In this document: one piece after another, positions 9,374-17,790 of the stretch | Numbering within the stretch: the stretch's first letter is position 1 | Layout: every line of letters begins with the position of its first letter | Origin: Bacteroidales bacterium | GTDB taxonomy: Bacteria > Bacteroidota > Bacteroidia > Bacteroidales > F082 | Direction of reading: 5' to 3' | Assembly (NCBI GenBank): GCA_013141455.1 | Contig: JABFQW010000139.1 | Location: forward strand, 1-48,560 | DNA length: 48,560 bases | Translations under genes and position numbers: made by a program | The notes under the pieces: generated by a model | Database searches by the model: none | The model's input: only the letters and a program-made list of their open reading frames with translations | What the model was told of the DNA's origin: nothing

Positions 9374-10431
9374 TGTATAAGCGGTTTCGATGCATTACTA
9401 TTCAAACCATCAAGTTGAATTACTTTCCTTATTTTCACAACTGAATTGGGTCGTACAAATAAAATTCCACTAACAACAAGGGAATCACCCTGATTCACAC
9501 CCTGCGATAACTCAACAACATTGGCATTACTCATTCCTGTTTCAACATTTACAAAAACTGCTTTCCCGTTTTTTATTACAACAACCTGATTCGAAGTGGC
9601 ATCCGGAATAATGGCGTTTGTCGGGACTACAATTCCTTTTGTCTGTAGTCTTAAAATAACTTTAACGAATGATCCTGGCCTTACATTACCACTTTTCAAA
9701 CGGGCTCTTACTTTCATATTACGTGTATCAGCATTTATCTGAGGTTCGATCGCACTAATCACAGCTATAATCCCGTCGGTTGTCCCGTTTGTATGAATAA
9801 TAATCTCATTTCCAACTTCGATAAGGTTGGTATAGGACTCCGGAACAGTAAAATCAATTTTAATATGATCAGTTTGTTGAAGCGTCCCTAAAACTGTCTG
9901 AGGTGTTACATAAGCGCCGGGGCTTACCATGCGTAAACCCAGCGTCCCGCTAAACGGCGCCCGTATTTCAGTTTTCTCAATCTGCGCTTCTAAAATACTG
10001 ATATTTGCACTAATTGATGTCAACTGGTTTAATGCAGCATCATAATCCGATTGGTTTACACCGTTCATCTGTAACAATGTTTTCAAACGATTTTCGGTTT
10101 TAACTGCAAGTTCTAATTGTGCCTGTAATTGTTTTAATTCGGCCTGAAGCTCAGCGTCGTTTATTTTGGATAATAAGGTTCCTTTAACAATATCTGCGCC
10201 ATCAGGCATATTCAGATAGGTCAATCTACCGCTTATTTCAGGATGCAATTCGATCATTTCCTCTGACAATGCCGAACCGTTTACTTCAATGTTGGTTGGC
10301 AAATCAATCGCTTCGGCAATGATAACATCCACAGTTACAACTGGTTTCTCTTTTATTTTATTTGTTTTCGGTTCACACGAAAATAAACCAAACACAACAA
10401 ATAAAAAAAATATATTGCGTATATCACTCAT
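9370..10431 (-). CDS. RND periplasmic adaptor (membrane fusion protein)
   Basis: Adaptor that bridges the inner-membrane RND pump and the TolC channel. The N-terminus has a lipoprotein-like signal, with FGLFSCEP placing the acylated cysteine near residue 19. The rest follows family order: beta-barrel strand, a lipoyl/biotinyl half with GRLTYLNMPDGADIVKGTLL, a helical hairpin around residues 95-150 (QLQAQLELAVKTENRLKTLL), the second lipoyl half with IRAPFSGTLGLRMVSPGAYV, and a membrane-proximal domain ending in GDSLVVSGILFVRPNSVVKI. The 353-residue length is normal. It overlaps the MarR gene by 8 bases and the RND gene by 4, so it is the second gene of a coupled operon. Confidence 0.94.
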   Translation of the reverse strand: MSDIRNIFFLFVVFGLFSCEPKTNKIKEKPVVTVDVIIAEAIDLPTNIEVNGSALSEEMIELHPEISGRLTYLNMPDGADIVKGTLLSKINDAELQAELKQLQAQLELAVKTENRLKTLLQMNGVNQSDYDAALNQLTSISANISILEAQIEKTEIRAPFSGTLGLRMVSPGAYVTPQTVLGTLQQTDHIKIDFTVPESYTNLIEVGNEIIIHTNGTTDGIIAVISAIEPQINADTRNMKVRARLKSGNVRPGSFVKVILRLQTKGIVVPTNAIIPDATSNQVVVIKNGKAVFVNVETGMSNANVVELSQGVNQGDSLVVSGILFVRPNSVVKIRKVIQLDGLNSNASKPLIQ

Positions 10432-10864
10432 AATTTCTGTTGTTCAGATTGTTTTTGATAATATGTAAGTCAGCATAAAGTTCTTCTATTTTAGTGACGG
10501 ATAATCCCCTAAAAGCCAGTTCCGTAACTTCGGTAATTGCTGTTTTGATCTCAGGCAATTCTTTTTCTGCTTTCGCAGTAAGCACCAGGCTGTATTTACG
10601 ACGATCCGTTTCCACTTTCTCACGTTTAACATAGCCCAAATCAGAAAGATTATCAATGATCCTCACCACACTCACCTTATCACTTTCGAGTAATTCAGCA
10701 AGTTCCTGCTGCGTAATTTTCCCTTTACCTTCATCAATAAGTATCAATGCATAAAAGTTTCTTTCAGCATCTAAGTCTCTGAGTTTGAGTTGCAATGCAT
10801 GTAAATAGTTTTTACCAATTAAAGCAAGCAATCTCCCAAAGGGTTGTTGATTTTTTATCTCCAT
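10424..10864 (-). CDS. MarR-family transcriptional regulator
   Basis: Winged-helix repressor that probably controls the efflux operon of which it is the first gene. The start ATG at 10862-10864 is preferred over a TTG one codon upstream. The protein of about 146 residues has the MarR pattern: an N-terminal dimerisation helix, the HTH region KITQQELAELLESDKVSVVRIIDNLSDLGYVKRE, the wing with EKVETDRRKYSLVLTAKAEKEL including the conserved D-R-R, and C-terminal helices. Its promoter region carries a 25-bp palindrome, consistent with autoregulation. It overlaps the adaptor gene by 8 bases. The ligand is unknown; release by pump substrates would be the usual logic. Confidence 0.94.
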   Translation of the reverse strand: MEIKNQQPFGRLLALIGKNYLHALQLKLRDLDAERNFYALILIDEGKGKITQQELAELLESDKVSVVRIIDNLSDLGYVKREKVETDRRKYSLVLTAKAEKELPEIKTAITEVTELAFRGLSVTKIEELYADLHIIKNNLNNRNYE

Positions 10865-10886
10865 CAATTCCTGATTTACGGGAAGG

Positions 10887-10916
10887 CAAAAGTAACCTAA
10901 ATTGAATTTAGTTTAC
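10887..10916 (-). promoter_or_regulatory. MarR operator overlapping the efflux operon promoter
   Basis: A 25-bp palindrome spans 10892-10916, with a perfect 15-bp core CTAAATTGAATTTAG centred on 10904 and four further matching pairs outside one mismatched pair. On the minus strand a TACTTTTG -7 box at 10887-10894 overlaps its edge, so a bound dimer would cover the spacer between -33 and -7. No clear -33 box is seen. The start codon at 10864 is 22 bases beyond the -7 box, so the leader is very short. Confidence 0.65.
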
Positions 10917-11030
10917 ATTGTTAACCTTTATTTAATATGATTATTTTTATTGTTTTGAGGTTGAATTAAAATCAGAACCTTTACCCGAACTATTTTTGTT
11001 TAACAATTTAATCAACAAAAAATCCGGCTT

Positions 11031-11576
11031 TTAAGATGGATTTACGGTTGATTCCATCATTCTTCTGCAGTTCTGGCAAAAATCTTTAGATTTCTGATCA
11101 ATATCTTCCACATAGCTGCCCGATCGCATGACACATACAACATCGTGGCAATGTAATAATCCAAATGCATGGCCCAATTCGTGGATCACCTCTTTGATAA
11201 ATCGCTCTTTTTGCAGACCAACATCATGTTTCAACCCGTATAATTCATTGCTTAACCTGTACATTGAGGCAATACCAGCGCTTCCACCAAGCTGGGCCTG
11301 ACCGAAAATATAGGTCAGGATGGGAATAAACAGATCGATATTAAGCAGGCCAATTGTTTTGATGGAATCGTAATCATGTTTCGAAACGACAGTTTTTAAC
11401 ACCTTATCTCCATTATATTGTCGCCGTCCGGCATCGTAAAATTCGCTCAGGTCGATATGGATATCTCTGCAAATAACCGGATAATTAAACTCCCTGCTAA
11501 CGGCACCGGCAACCTCCTCAAGTAATCCCTTATCGAAATATCCAAAAGTCAGTAATGTGATATGTTGCGAATTCAT
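11031..11576 (-). CDS. Archaemetzincin-like zinc metalloprotease
   Basis: Small zinc protease of the archaemetzincin family, predicted cytosolic because no signal peptide is seen. The catalytic motif is HELGHAFGLLHC starting at His132, with zinc-binding His132, His136 and His142 and Glu133 as the general base. It is followed by the family's extra cysteines: Cys143, then CVM, then CQNC near residue 170. This satisfies the pattern HExxHxxGx3Cx4CxM...CxxC. At 181 residues it is typical. Its physiological substrate is unknown for the family. It lies 120 bases downstream of the sigma-54 regulator gene on the same strand and could be read through from it, but no functional link is evident. Confidence 0.93.
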   Translation of the reverse strand: MNSQHITLLTFGYFDKGLLEEVAGAVSREFNYPVICRDIHIDLSEFYDAGRRQYNGDKVLKTVVSKHDYDSIKTIGLLNIDLFIPILTYIFGQAQLGGSAGIASMYRLSNELYGLKHDVGLQKERFIKEVIHELGHAFGLLHCHDVVCVMRSGSYVEDIDQKSKDFCQNCRRMMESTVNPS

Positions 11577-11696
11577 TTACCTGATAATACATTTGTTAAA
11601 TCAAATTTTGGAACAAATCTAAACTCCATTTCACTTTATCACCTTGATGACCTGTTGTTGGAATGTTCATAATTTTTATAGAGGAAAGTTTATACT

Positions 11697-13034
11697 CTAC
11701 CCTGCCTTCAGCCCATACTTTTTAATTTTATTATACAAAGTGACGCGATCGACTTTTAAGGCCTGGGCTGTACGCGAAATATTCCAACTGTATTTATTCA
11801 GTATCTGTAAAATGAAAGTCTTTTCGAAATCGTCGAGGCTCTCAACATTACTTTCAATAACGTCTTTAGCGATTGGCAGATCGTTCAGCATTATTTTTTT
11901 TCCATTACCAATTACAATCGCCCTTTCGATCATATTTTCAAGCTCACGAATATTTCCGGGATATTGATATTCGAGCAATCGCCGCATCGCCGCTGCATCA
12001 ATGGTGAGGATAGGCCGGTTCATGCTGGTGCAATATTTTTTAATGAAATATTCGACCAGCAATGGAATATCATCGAGCCGTTCGCGCAATGGTGGAACAT
12101 GAATATTCATCACATTAAGCCGGTAGAATAAATCCTCACGAAATATTCCTTTTTCTACCAAACTCTTCAGGTCTTTATTTGTAGCACAGATCACCCTGAA
12201 ATCAGATGTAATTTCCTTGTTACCTCCAACGCGCATAAAACTCTTTGTTTCGAGTACCCTCAACAATTCGACCTGCATCTTTTGCGAGATTGTGGCTATT
12301 TCGTCAAGAAAAATGGTGCCGCTATCAGCCATTTCAAACCTGCCTTTTCGGTTATACAAGGCGCCGGTGAATGCTCCTTTTTCGTGTCCAAACAACTCAC
12401 TCTCAAGCAAACTTTCGGTAAGAGCACCGCAATGTACGCTAACCAACGGATAAAACTTACGGAGTGAGTTCGTATGTATTGCCCTGGCAATAAGCTCCTT
12501 GCCGGTTCCGCTTTCTCCGGTTATGATCACCGATGAATTGGTTGGAGCCACACTTTCAACCTCACGCAAAACCTTTTTTATTGATTCACTTTTACCAATC
12601 AGATCTTCAACATTATCCAATGAGTCAACCCTTCTTTTTAAGGTATCATTTTCCTGTACGAGGGATATCTGTTTTGAAGCATTCCTGATCAGGTGCGAAA
12701 GGTCATCGGGATCAAAAGGCTTTGTTACATAATCGAAAGCACCATCTTTTAATGCCTTCACCGCTGTATCAACCGTTGCAAAGGCCGTCATCACAATAAC
12801 AATTGAGTCTTTGTTCAACGATTTAATCCTTCTGAGCATCTCGAGGCCATCCATGCCCGGCATTTTGATATCGGCCAAAATAATATCATAATTATCAGAT
12901 TCGAGGATAGATAAGGCTTTTGTGGCATTTTCGGCACATCCAACACGATAACCATCTTCAGTAAACCATATACTTAATGAGTCCCTCACAGAATCCTCAT
13001 CATCAACGACCAGAATTGAAATTTTCTTCTCCAT
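11697..13034 (-). CDS. Sigma-54-dependent response regulator, NtrC family
   Basis: Two-component response regulator and enhancer-binding activator of RNA polymerase with sigma-54. Domain order is a receiver at 1-120 with acceptor Asp55 in ILADIKMPGMDG, an AAA+ domain at about 140-370, and a Fis-type helix-turn-helix at about 405-440. The AAA+ domain has Walker A GESGTGKE, the sigma-54 contact loop GAFTGA, and FLDEIATIS as Walker B. The helix-turn-helix reads ISRTAQALKVDRVTLYNKI. All key residues are intact. It starts 11 bases after the haem-sensor kinase gene and is its obvious partner. A sigma-54-like promoter and repeats lie upstream of the redox operon at 19476, making that operon the leading target. 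Confidence 0.96.
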   Translation of the reverse strand: MEKKISILVVDDEDSVRDSLSIWFTEDGYRVGCAENATKALSILESDNYDIILADIKMPGMDGLEMLRRIKSLNKDSIVIVMTAFATVDTAVKALKDGAFDYVTKPFDPDDLSHLIRNASKQISLVQENDTLKRRVDSLDNVEDLIGKSESIKKVLREVESVAPTNSSVIITGESGTGKELIARAIHTNSLRKFYPLVSVHCGALTESLLESELFGHEKGAFTGALYNRKGRFEMADSGTIFLDEIATISQKMQVELLRVLETKSFMRVGGNKEITSDFRVICATNKDLKSLVEKGIFREDLFYRLNVMNIHVPPLRERLDDIPLLVEYFIKKYCTSMNRPILTIDAAAMRRLLEYQYPGNIRELENMIERAIVIGNGKKIMLNDLPIAKDVIESNVESLDDFEKTFILQILNKYSWNISRTAQALKVDRVTLYNKIKKYGLKAG

Positions 13035-13045
13035 ATGTAAACTCC

Positions 13046-14761
13046 TTATTTTCTGATTAAAGGTAATAATATCGACATCGTTGTACCTCGCCCGGGTTCC
13101 GATTTAACCTGAATTTTTCCTTTATGACTTTGAATGATGCCATGAGCAATTGATAATCCAAGTCCGATACCCCTTGTTTCCTGCTTTGTAGAAAAGAAAG
13201 GTTCAAAAATATGAGGGATATCACCCGCATCAATCCCGATTCCATTGTCTATAATTTCAATTTTAATAGTATCATCATCCGGATTCGAGGTTCTAAACAG
13301 GATTTCTCCATTATCGACAACCGCTTCCGATGCGTTAACGAGGATACCAATACAAGCCTGTTTAATTTGGTTTGGACTACAATACACCAAATCCAACTTT
13401 GCAGCGAAATCCTTTGTAAACCTGATATTTGCAATTTTGATGGGATGGGTCATCAGATCGAATGTCTCCTGAAGTGTTTCATGCAGCGCTTTTGGTTCAA
13501 AGTCCTTCTGATCTTTTTTCGAAAAATCTAAAAGGCCTTTCACAATATCGCCACATCGTTTTGCTTCGACCTCAATCATTTTCAAATGCTTCTTCATCAA
13601 CTCCTTTTTGTCTTCGGTAAGGTCAGGATTACCGAGTTGCTTATGCACTAACTTCGCGTAAATAAGTATCCCCGACAACGGATTATTTATTTCGTGCGCA
13701 ACTGATGATGATAGCTTTCCAAGGGAGGCCAATCGTTCGATATGTATCAATTCATTTTGGGCAGCACCAAGTTCTTCTGTTTTTTTCTGTACTTTGTATT
13801 CGAGTTGTTGCGACCAGTTTTCCAATTCAATTTGTGCCGTTTGCAGATTATCAAGCATATTATTGAAAGCGCCCGAAACCACTGTCATATCGTCTAATTG
13901 ATTGGGTTTCACATCGACACGCATACTTCTGTCGCCTTTTGCCACAGCAATGCTCGCATTTACCAAAGCATTCAAGGGTCGTTTTATCTCGCGTGTTGTA
14001 AAAAATATCCAGAAGACTACCAATAATATTGTTGTAATGGTAGCCAATACATAGAATTCCATTGAGGATTTTTTCACCGCTGCATCCAGCTCCTTCAGTG
14101 GTACTTTAATTATGAGTGAACCAAGTACTTCTTCTTTGGCGCTATGCGCATGACATTTGCTTGTGTAACACGATTTTGCATTCAGGATGGGCGTATTGAT
14201 TAATAAATGCCTTTGTCCATTCTCGCTCTCATTCATCTTACAATCGCTATGCGCCGAAATGATTTTATAGGTTTTTACATTTCTCGGAAACATTTCCGCC
14301 ATATCATCATGACAGTCAGTACAATTTGGATTAATCGTACCAACTGTATCCAAAGGTATGGATGAATAAACGAGGCTATCTTTCGTATCATACATATTCA
14401 CCTCTTCGATGCCTGGCATGGTATGAATGATATCGAGCGTGTTTTGAAGCGTACTTTTGTCGTTTTCCAACATCGATTGGTACAAGGCCCCCTCAACGAG
14501 CGAACCAACGTTATTACCACTTTGAATGATGACAGTGTTCAGGTACTGTTCATAAACCGACCTGAATATTACACCAAATGAAACGAACAAAATAACCGAT
14601 AAAATCGTGATTATCAGTACAACCCGTCCATAGATTGATCGTTCGAACTTCAGATATTTAGCGAAAAACGAATTTTCAGGTTTTTTACTATCTGTTGATT
14701 TATTAAGGAAAATCATTTGGCGATAAATTAAAAACTGATTTAACCTGAGTAAAAATGACAA
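13046..14761 (-). CDS. Membrane sensor histidine kinase with c-haem motifs
   Basis: Inner-membrane kinase that probably senses redox state or a haem ligand and phosphorylates the adjacent NtrC-type regulator. Two membrane helices, about 46-66 and 233-253, enclose a periplasmic domain of about 165 residues. This domain holds CTDCH (Cys147, Cys150, His151), a canonical c-haem motif, and a CYTSKCH sequence (Cys198, Cys203, His204), a wider CX4CH spacing. A HAMP domain follows at about 250-305, then a coiled coil, the dimerisation domain with the phospho-acceptor histidine in SSSVAHEINNPLSGIL, and an ATPase domain with GIGIDAGDIPHIFEPFFSTK and GIGLGLSIAHGI. The sequence allows starts at Met1 or Met16; both keep all domains. 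Haem attachment is inferred, not proven. Confidence 0.93.
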   Translation of the reverse strand: MSFLLRLNQFLIYRQMIFLNKSTDSKKPENSFFAKYLKFERSIYGRVVLIITILSVILFVSFGVIFRSVYEQYLNTVIIQSGNNVGSLVEGALYQSMLENDKSTLQNTLDIIHTMPGIEEVNMYDTKDSLVYSSIPLDTVGTINPNCTDCHDDMAEMFPRNVKTYKIISAHSDCKMNESENGQRHLLINTPILNAKSCYTSKCHAHSAKEEVLGSLIIKVPLKELDAAVKKSSMEFYVLATITTILLVVFWIFFTTREIKRPLNALVNASIAVAKGDRSMRVDVKPNQLDDMTVVSGAFNNMLDNLQTAQIELENWSQQLEYKVQKKTEELGAAQNELIHIERLASLGKLSSSVAHEINNPLSGILIYAKLVHKQLGNPDLTEDKKELMKKHLKMIEVEAKRCGDIVKGLLDFSKKDQKDFEPKALHETLQETFDLMTHPIKIANIRFTKDFAAKLDLVYCSPNQIKQACIGILVNASEAVVDNGEILFRTSNPDDDTIKIEIIDNGIGIDAGDIPHIFEPFFSTKQETRGIGLGLSIAHGIIQSHKGKIQVKSEPGRGTTMSILLPLIRK

Positions 14762-14820
14762 TAAATAATTCAGTGCAATATAAGAATTATATGCTGATTT
14801 TTAGTGATTTATTTCTATTA

Positions 14821-14868
14821 AAAAAAATCAAAATATCCCGTGTTTCGTTTTCCGATAGCGGGATATTC
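14821..14868 (-). terminator. Terminator of the NrfD/GcvH-like operon
   Basis: Arms at 14832-14840 and 14859-14867 (AATATCCCG and its complement) form a 9-bp stem with an 18-base loop. On the minus strand the hairpin is followed by TTGATTTTTTT. It lies just after the stop of the GcvH-like gene at 14897 and before the kinase gene, so the two-component system is probably transcribed separately. Confidence 0.6.
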
Positions 14869-14896
14869 TGAAAAATTTAAAAACCTGATTAAAAAC

Positions 14897-15610
14897 CTAT
14901 CCGACATAATTTAAAAATTCATATTGGAAATCGTGCCAAACCTTATCAGGCATTACGGAGAGTGAGTTTTCGGATATTTCACCACCATCCTGCAAAACTA
15001 TTGGCGCACCTAAATTTGAGGGGTCGTTCAAATTCATGGCCAAAAAATCTTTATACCTTACAAGTTCCACTTTCAACCAATCCGAAGCCTCCTCAGCCAA
15101 CAAACATGAATTTGTTTCCAACTTCCAATCGGTTGGTTTTATCGAATAAATCCAGCCTTTTCCATAAGGATCATCATACAATAATTTTTGGTCTTCATTT
15201 AATTCAGGGTTTGGCCGAACAACTGTGCCAGATATTGGAGAGTAAATAAGCAGTGATTTTCCGTTCTGATCAATCTCGGCCAATAAATCACCTTTCACGA
15301 TCTGTTCACCCGGATTTTTCATCTGACGAAGGTGAACTTCTCCTGTAATATGCGTCAATAAACCATTCAATCCAATCTTTGCGATGCCGTTTCTTTCCAA
15401 ATGAGCCCAGGTATGATTTTTACTGTAAAAAATACCTTGTGGAATTATTAAAAGACTTGACGATAATGATTTAAATGCTTCACTGATTCTGACTTTTACC
15501 TGTTTGTTCAACAGGAGCCAAAAAGGGAGTAATACCAGAAAAAATGCAATGATAGCAAGGTATTCAATACCTTTTGTATCAAAAATGTTGTGATAGCTAA
15601 ATCCGTCCAT
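14897..15610 (-). CDS. Membrane-anchored GcvH-like domain protein
   Basis: This is not the glycine cleavage H protein; function unknown. A single helix at about 16-34 (YLAIIAFFLVLLPFWLLL) is followed by KQVKVR, so by the positive-inside rule the rest faces the cytoplasm. Residues about 60-170 match the H-protein fold: YSKNHTWAHLERNGIAKIGL, then GDLLAEID, then YSPISGTVV, then DPYGKGWIYSIKPTDW. At the usual lipoyl-lysine position the sequence is QNGKSLL, with a glycine in the canonical place and a lysine one residue later. The C-terminal 55 residues (KDFLAMNL, VLQDGGEI, VWHDFQYEFLNY) are shared with the PstS-like fusion protein and are not part of ordinary GcvH. It starts 41 bases after the NrfD-like gene and ends the operon. 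Confidence 0.85.
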   Translation of the reverse strand: MDGFSYHNIFDTKGIEYLAIIAFFLVLLPFWLLLNKQVKVRISEAFKSLSSSLLIIPQGIFYSKNHTWAHLERNGIAKIGLNGLLTHITGEVHLRQMKNPGEQIVKGDLLAEIDQNGKSLLIYSPISGTVVRPNPELNEDQKLLYDDPYGKGWIYSIKPTDWKLETNSCLLAEEASDWLKVELVRYKDFLAMNLNDPSNLGAPIVLQDGGEISENSLSVMPDKVWHDFQYEFLNYVG

Positions 15611-15651
15611 TTTATTAATTTTTTAATGTTTTACTTATAATTATATCTGAA

Positions 15652-16881
15652 TTAATGTTCTTTCTTTAATGACCAGGATGGTGACCCACCCAAAACGGGT
15701 AACCGCCGGATCACCCACCTGAAAACCCATAATTGAACAAAAACAACTGTAAGTGATACAACAATTTCCATCCATGAAGGAGTATAATGGTCAACCATAT
15801 CCCATCGGAAACCGATGATGGAAATATTCAACCTGTTTAAAATGATCCCAACGATGGTGAGTATTGCGGCAAATCTGATCATGAATAAATTATTTGATCT
15901 GAAACTATAAAAGAAGATGATCATAGGCAACAGAACGAATCCTAACATTTCGACAAGATACCAGTAGCCCATTGGGGTATCAATCAATTCCCACCTTTTA
16001 CCATGAATAAAAACCAATAAATGCAGAAAGAAATAGGCAAACATCGTCCCGGTGCATATTTTTGACAGGCCAAGTACAATCCCTTTTTGAGCAAGATGGT
16101 TTTTTTCGGTGATTTTATTAAAGAAAACCTTTTGACTGATTGAACCTTCAAAAATAACCATTGAAAGTCCGGCGAAAATGCTCGATACCAGAAACAAAAC
16201 CGGAATAAATTCGGAATACCACAATGGATGTATTTTTTCTTTTGCCATCAGAAAAAGTGCACCCAATCCCGATTGGTGTAACATGGATAATGTGATCCCA
16301 AAAATTACCGCGCCTAAGGTCATGGCTGATAAAATTTTATGTGCCCTACGCGCACCAAGCCATTCGGCAATTGCTGGTGAAAATTCAATTAACTGCGCCA
16401 CCATATACAACAGGAAATGCCATGCAACCAGAAACAAAACAGAACTTACACCGAAGTTGTTCCCGATAATAGGATTAATAATATTCCAGGGTCTTCCCAA
16501 ATCAAGGATTAAAGCACCTGCATAAAACATATAGGCAAGAAATCCATTTAATACGGTAACCCTTACAATCGAATGGTACTTATGCATATTCAGAATATAT
16601 ACCATGAAAGTGATTACATAAGCTCCACCTGCAAATGCGACGCCGGTTACCACATTAAATCCTTTCCATAGCCCCCAGGGAATCTCCTGGTTAACATTTG
16701 ATATTTCGCCAATTCCCTTCCAAAAACGAATGATTATCAGGAATATACCCAATAAAACAATCGGAATAGAGATTATATTAAAGGTGGTAAATAACCTGGC
16801 CTTTGGTTTGAGTTCGCTAATCAGAAATCGCCAGATGGATTTTTCCGGAGCGATTTCCTCAATGGTTTGGTTGTTATTCAT
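15652..16881 (-). CDS. NrfD/PsrC/HybB-like quinone-interacting membrane protein
   Basis: Polytopic inner-membrane subunit of the NrfD family, which exchanges electrons with the quinone pool and pairs with a ferredoxin-like partner. At 409 residues it has about ten hydrophobic helices and no cofactor motif, as usual for the family. Recognisable stretches are PWGLWKGFNVVTGVAFAGGAYV near the first helices, GRPWNIINP, and LSMLHQSGLGALFLMAKEK. The latter resembles the HybB branch. It overlaps the upstream HybA-like gene by 8 bases, so the two are very likely a complex. No catalytic molybdopterin subunit, hydrogenase or multihaem cytochrome gene is present next to it, so the electron donor or acceptor is not identified here. 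Confidence 0.93.
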   Translation of the reverse strand: MNNNQTIEEIAPEKSIWRFLISELKPKARLFTTFNIISIPIVLLGIFLIIIRFWKGIGEISNVNQEIPWGLWKGFNVVTGVAFAGGAYVITFMVYILNMHKYHSIVRVTVLNGFLAYMFYAGALILDLGRPWNIINPIIGNNFGVSSVLFLVAWHFLLYMVAQLIEFSPAIAEWLGARRAHKILSAMTLGAVIFGITLSMLHQSGLGALFLMAKEKIHPLWYSEFIPVLFLVSSIFAGLSMVIFEGSISQKVFFNKITEKNHLAQKGIVLGLSKICTGTMFAYFFLHLLVFIHGKRWELIDTPMGYWYLVEMLGFVLLPMIIFFYSFRSNNLFMIRFAAILTIVGIILNRLNISIIGFRWDMVDHYTPSWMEIVVSLTVVFVQLWVFRWVIRRLPVLGGSPSWSLKKEH

Positions 16882-17743
16882 CTTCGTTTTCTTTATTCAG
16901 TTGATTATTTGTTGTTGCTTGTTGAACGCCGAGCAATAATGCCGGGATAAGTACAAATACCGAAGGCACTGTATAGAGGAATCCTTTGGTTAATGCAGGA
17001 TACGATTCATTTTGAACACGCGTATTCATCCCTAACTCTTCGAAAGGCACTGGTGAAATATACATCCAGCAGGTCCCTCCTGCTTCGTGTTCGCCATAGA
17101 TGTGATCATAATAAAGTTCAGGGTTTTCAACAATTCTCTTTCTGGCTTCCTGAATAAGCTCTCGTCGGGTACCAAATGCCAATGCTTCATTCGGACAATT
17201 TTCAACACATGCAGGTATCTCACCCTGCTGCACCCTTGTTTCGAAACACATGGTACATTTCTGTATGATCGGAATTGGACTATGGTACTCAAATTTCGGC
17301 ATATCGAACGGACATGAGATCATGCAATACCTACAACCCATACATTTATCTTCTCTCCAAATAACCGGTCCCTCTGTTGTTTTGTACATGGCCTGGGTCA
17401 AACAGGCAGCAGCGCAGGCCGGTTCGTTACAATGCATACATTGCAGTTTCGCATATACTTTTCCTTTCGATGTTTCATGGCCGTTGACAACAGTACGCCA
17501 TTTTTCATCAGGCTTTCTTAAGCCTTTGATTTCTTTTTTTGATGGTGGTGAAGGCAAACCGTTAGCATCAGCGCAATCAATTTCACAACCTAAGCAACCT
17601 TTGCAACGTGATGCATCGTACAATACACCTTTAAATTCTGAATTGTTGCTTAAATCCGGCGCTGCTTTCATTTCCTTACCAACTACAAGGCTTATTCCGG
17701 TCGCCCCGATCATCCTGAAAAAATTTCGACGATCTAATTCCAT
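16874..17743 (-). CDS. HybA-like periplasmic ferredoxin with Tat signal and C-terminal anchor
   Basis: Electron-transfer subunit with four predicted [4Fe-4S] clusters, exported folded by the Tat system. The N-terminus MELDRRNFFRMIGATGISL has the twin-arginine motif and a short hydrophobic core. The cysteine groups are CKGCLGCEIDC, CMHCNEPACAAAC, CMGCRYCMISCPFD and CTMCFETRVQQGEIPACVENC. A hydrophobic helix near residues 254-273 (TVPSVFVLIPALLLGV) anchors the C-terminus in the membrane, as in HybA. Its gene overlaps the NrfD-like gene, and it follows the PstS-GcvH fusion gene by 47 bases. In HybA/HybB systems the pair moves electrons between a periplasmic enzyme and the quinone pool; a similar role is inferred here. 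Confidence 0.94.
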   Translation of the reverse strand: MELDRRNFFRMIGATGISLVVGKEMKAAPDLSNNSEFKGVLYDASRCKGCLGCEIDCADANGLPSPPSKKEIKGLRKPDEKWRTVVNGHETSKGKVYAKLQCMHCNEPACAAACLTQAMYKTTEGPVIWREDKCMGCRYCMISCPFDMPKFEYHSPIPIIQKCTMCFETRVQQGEIPACVENCPNEALAFGTRRELIQEARKRIVENPELYYDHIYGEHEAGGTCWMYISPVPFEELGMNTRVQNESYPALTKGFLYTVPSVFVLIPALLLGVQQATTNNQLNKENEDE

Positions 17744-17790
17744 GGCTTTATTCTTTTTAGGTGATTAATTTTATAAATTCTGAATGATGT

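Noticed and set aside
14897-15610. Glycine cleavage system H protein
   Set aside because: It has a membrane anchor, an extra C-terminal tail and no lysine at the canonical lipoyl position, and no gcvT or gcvP gene is nearby.
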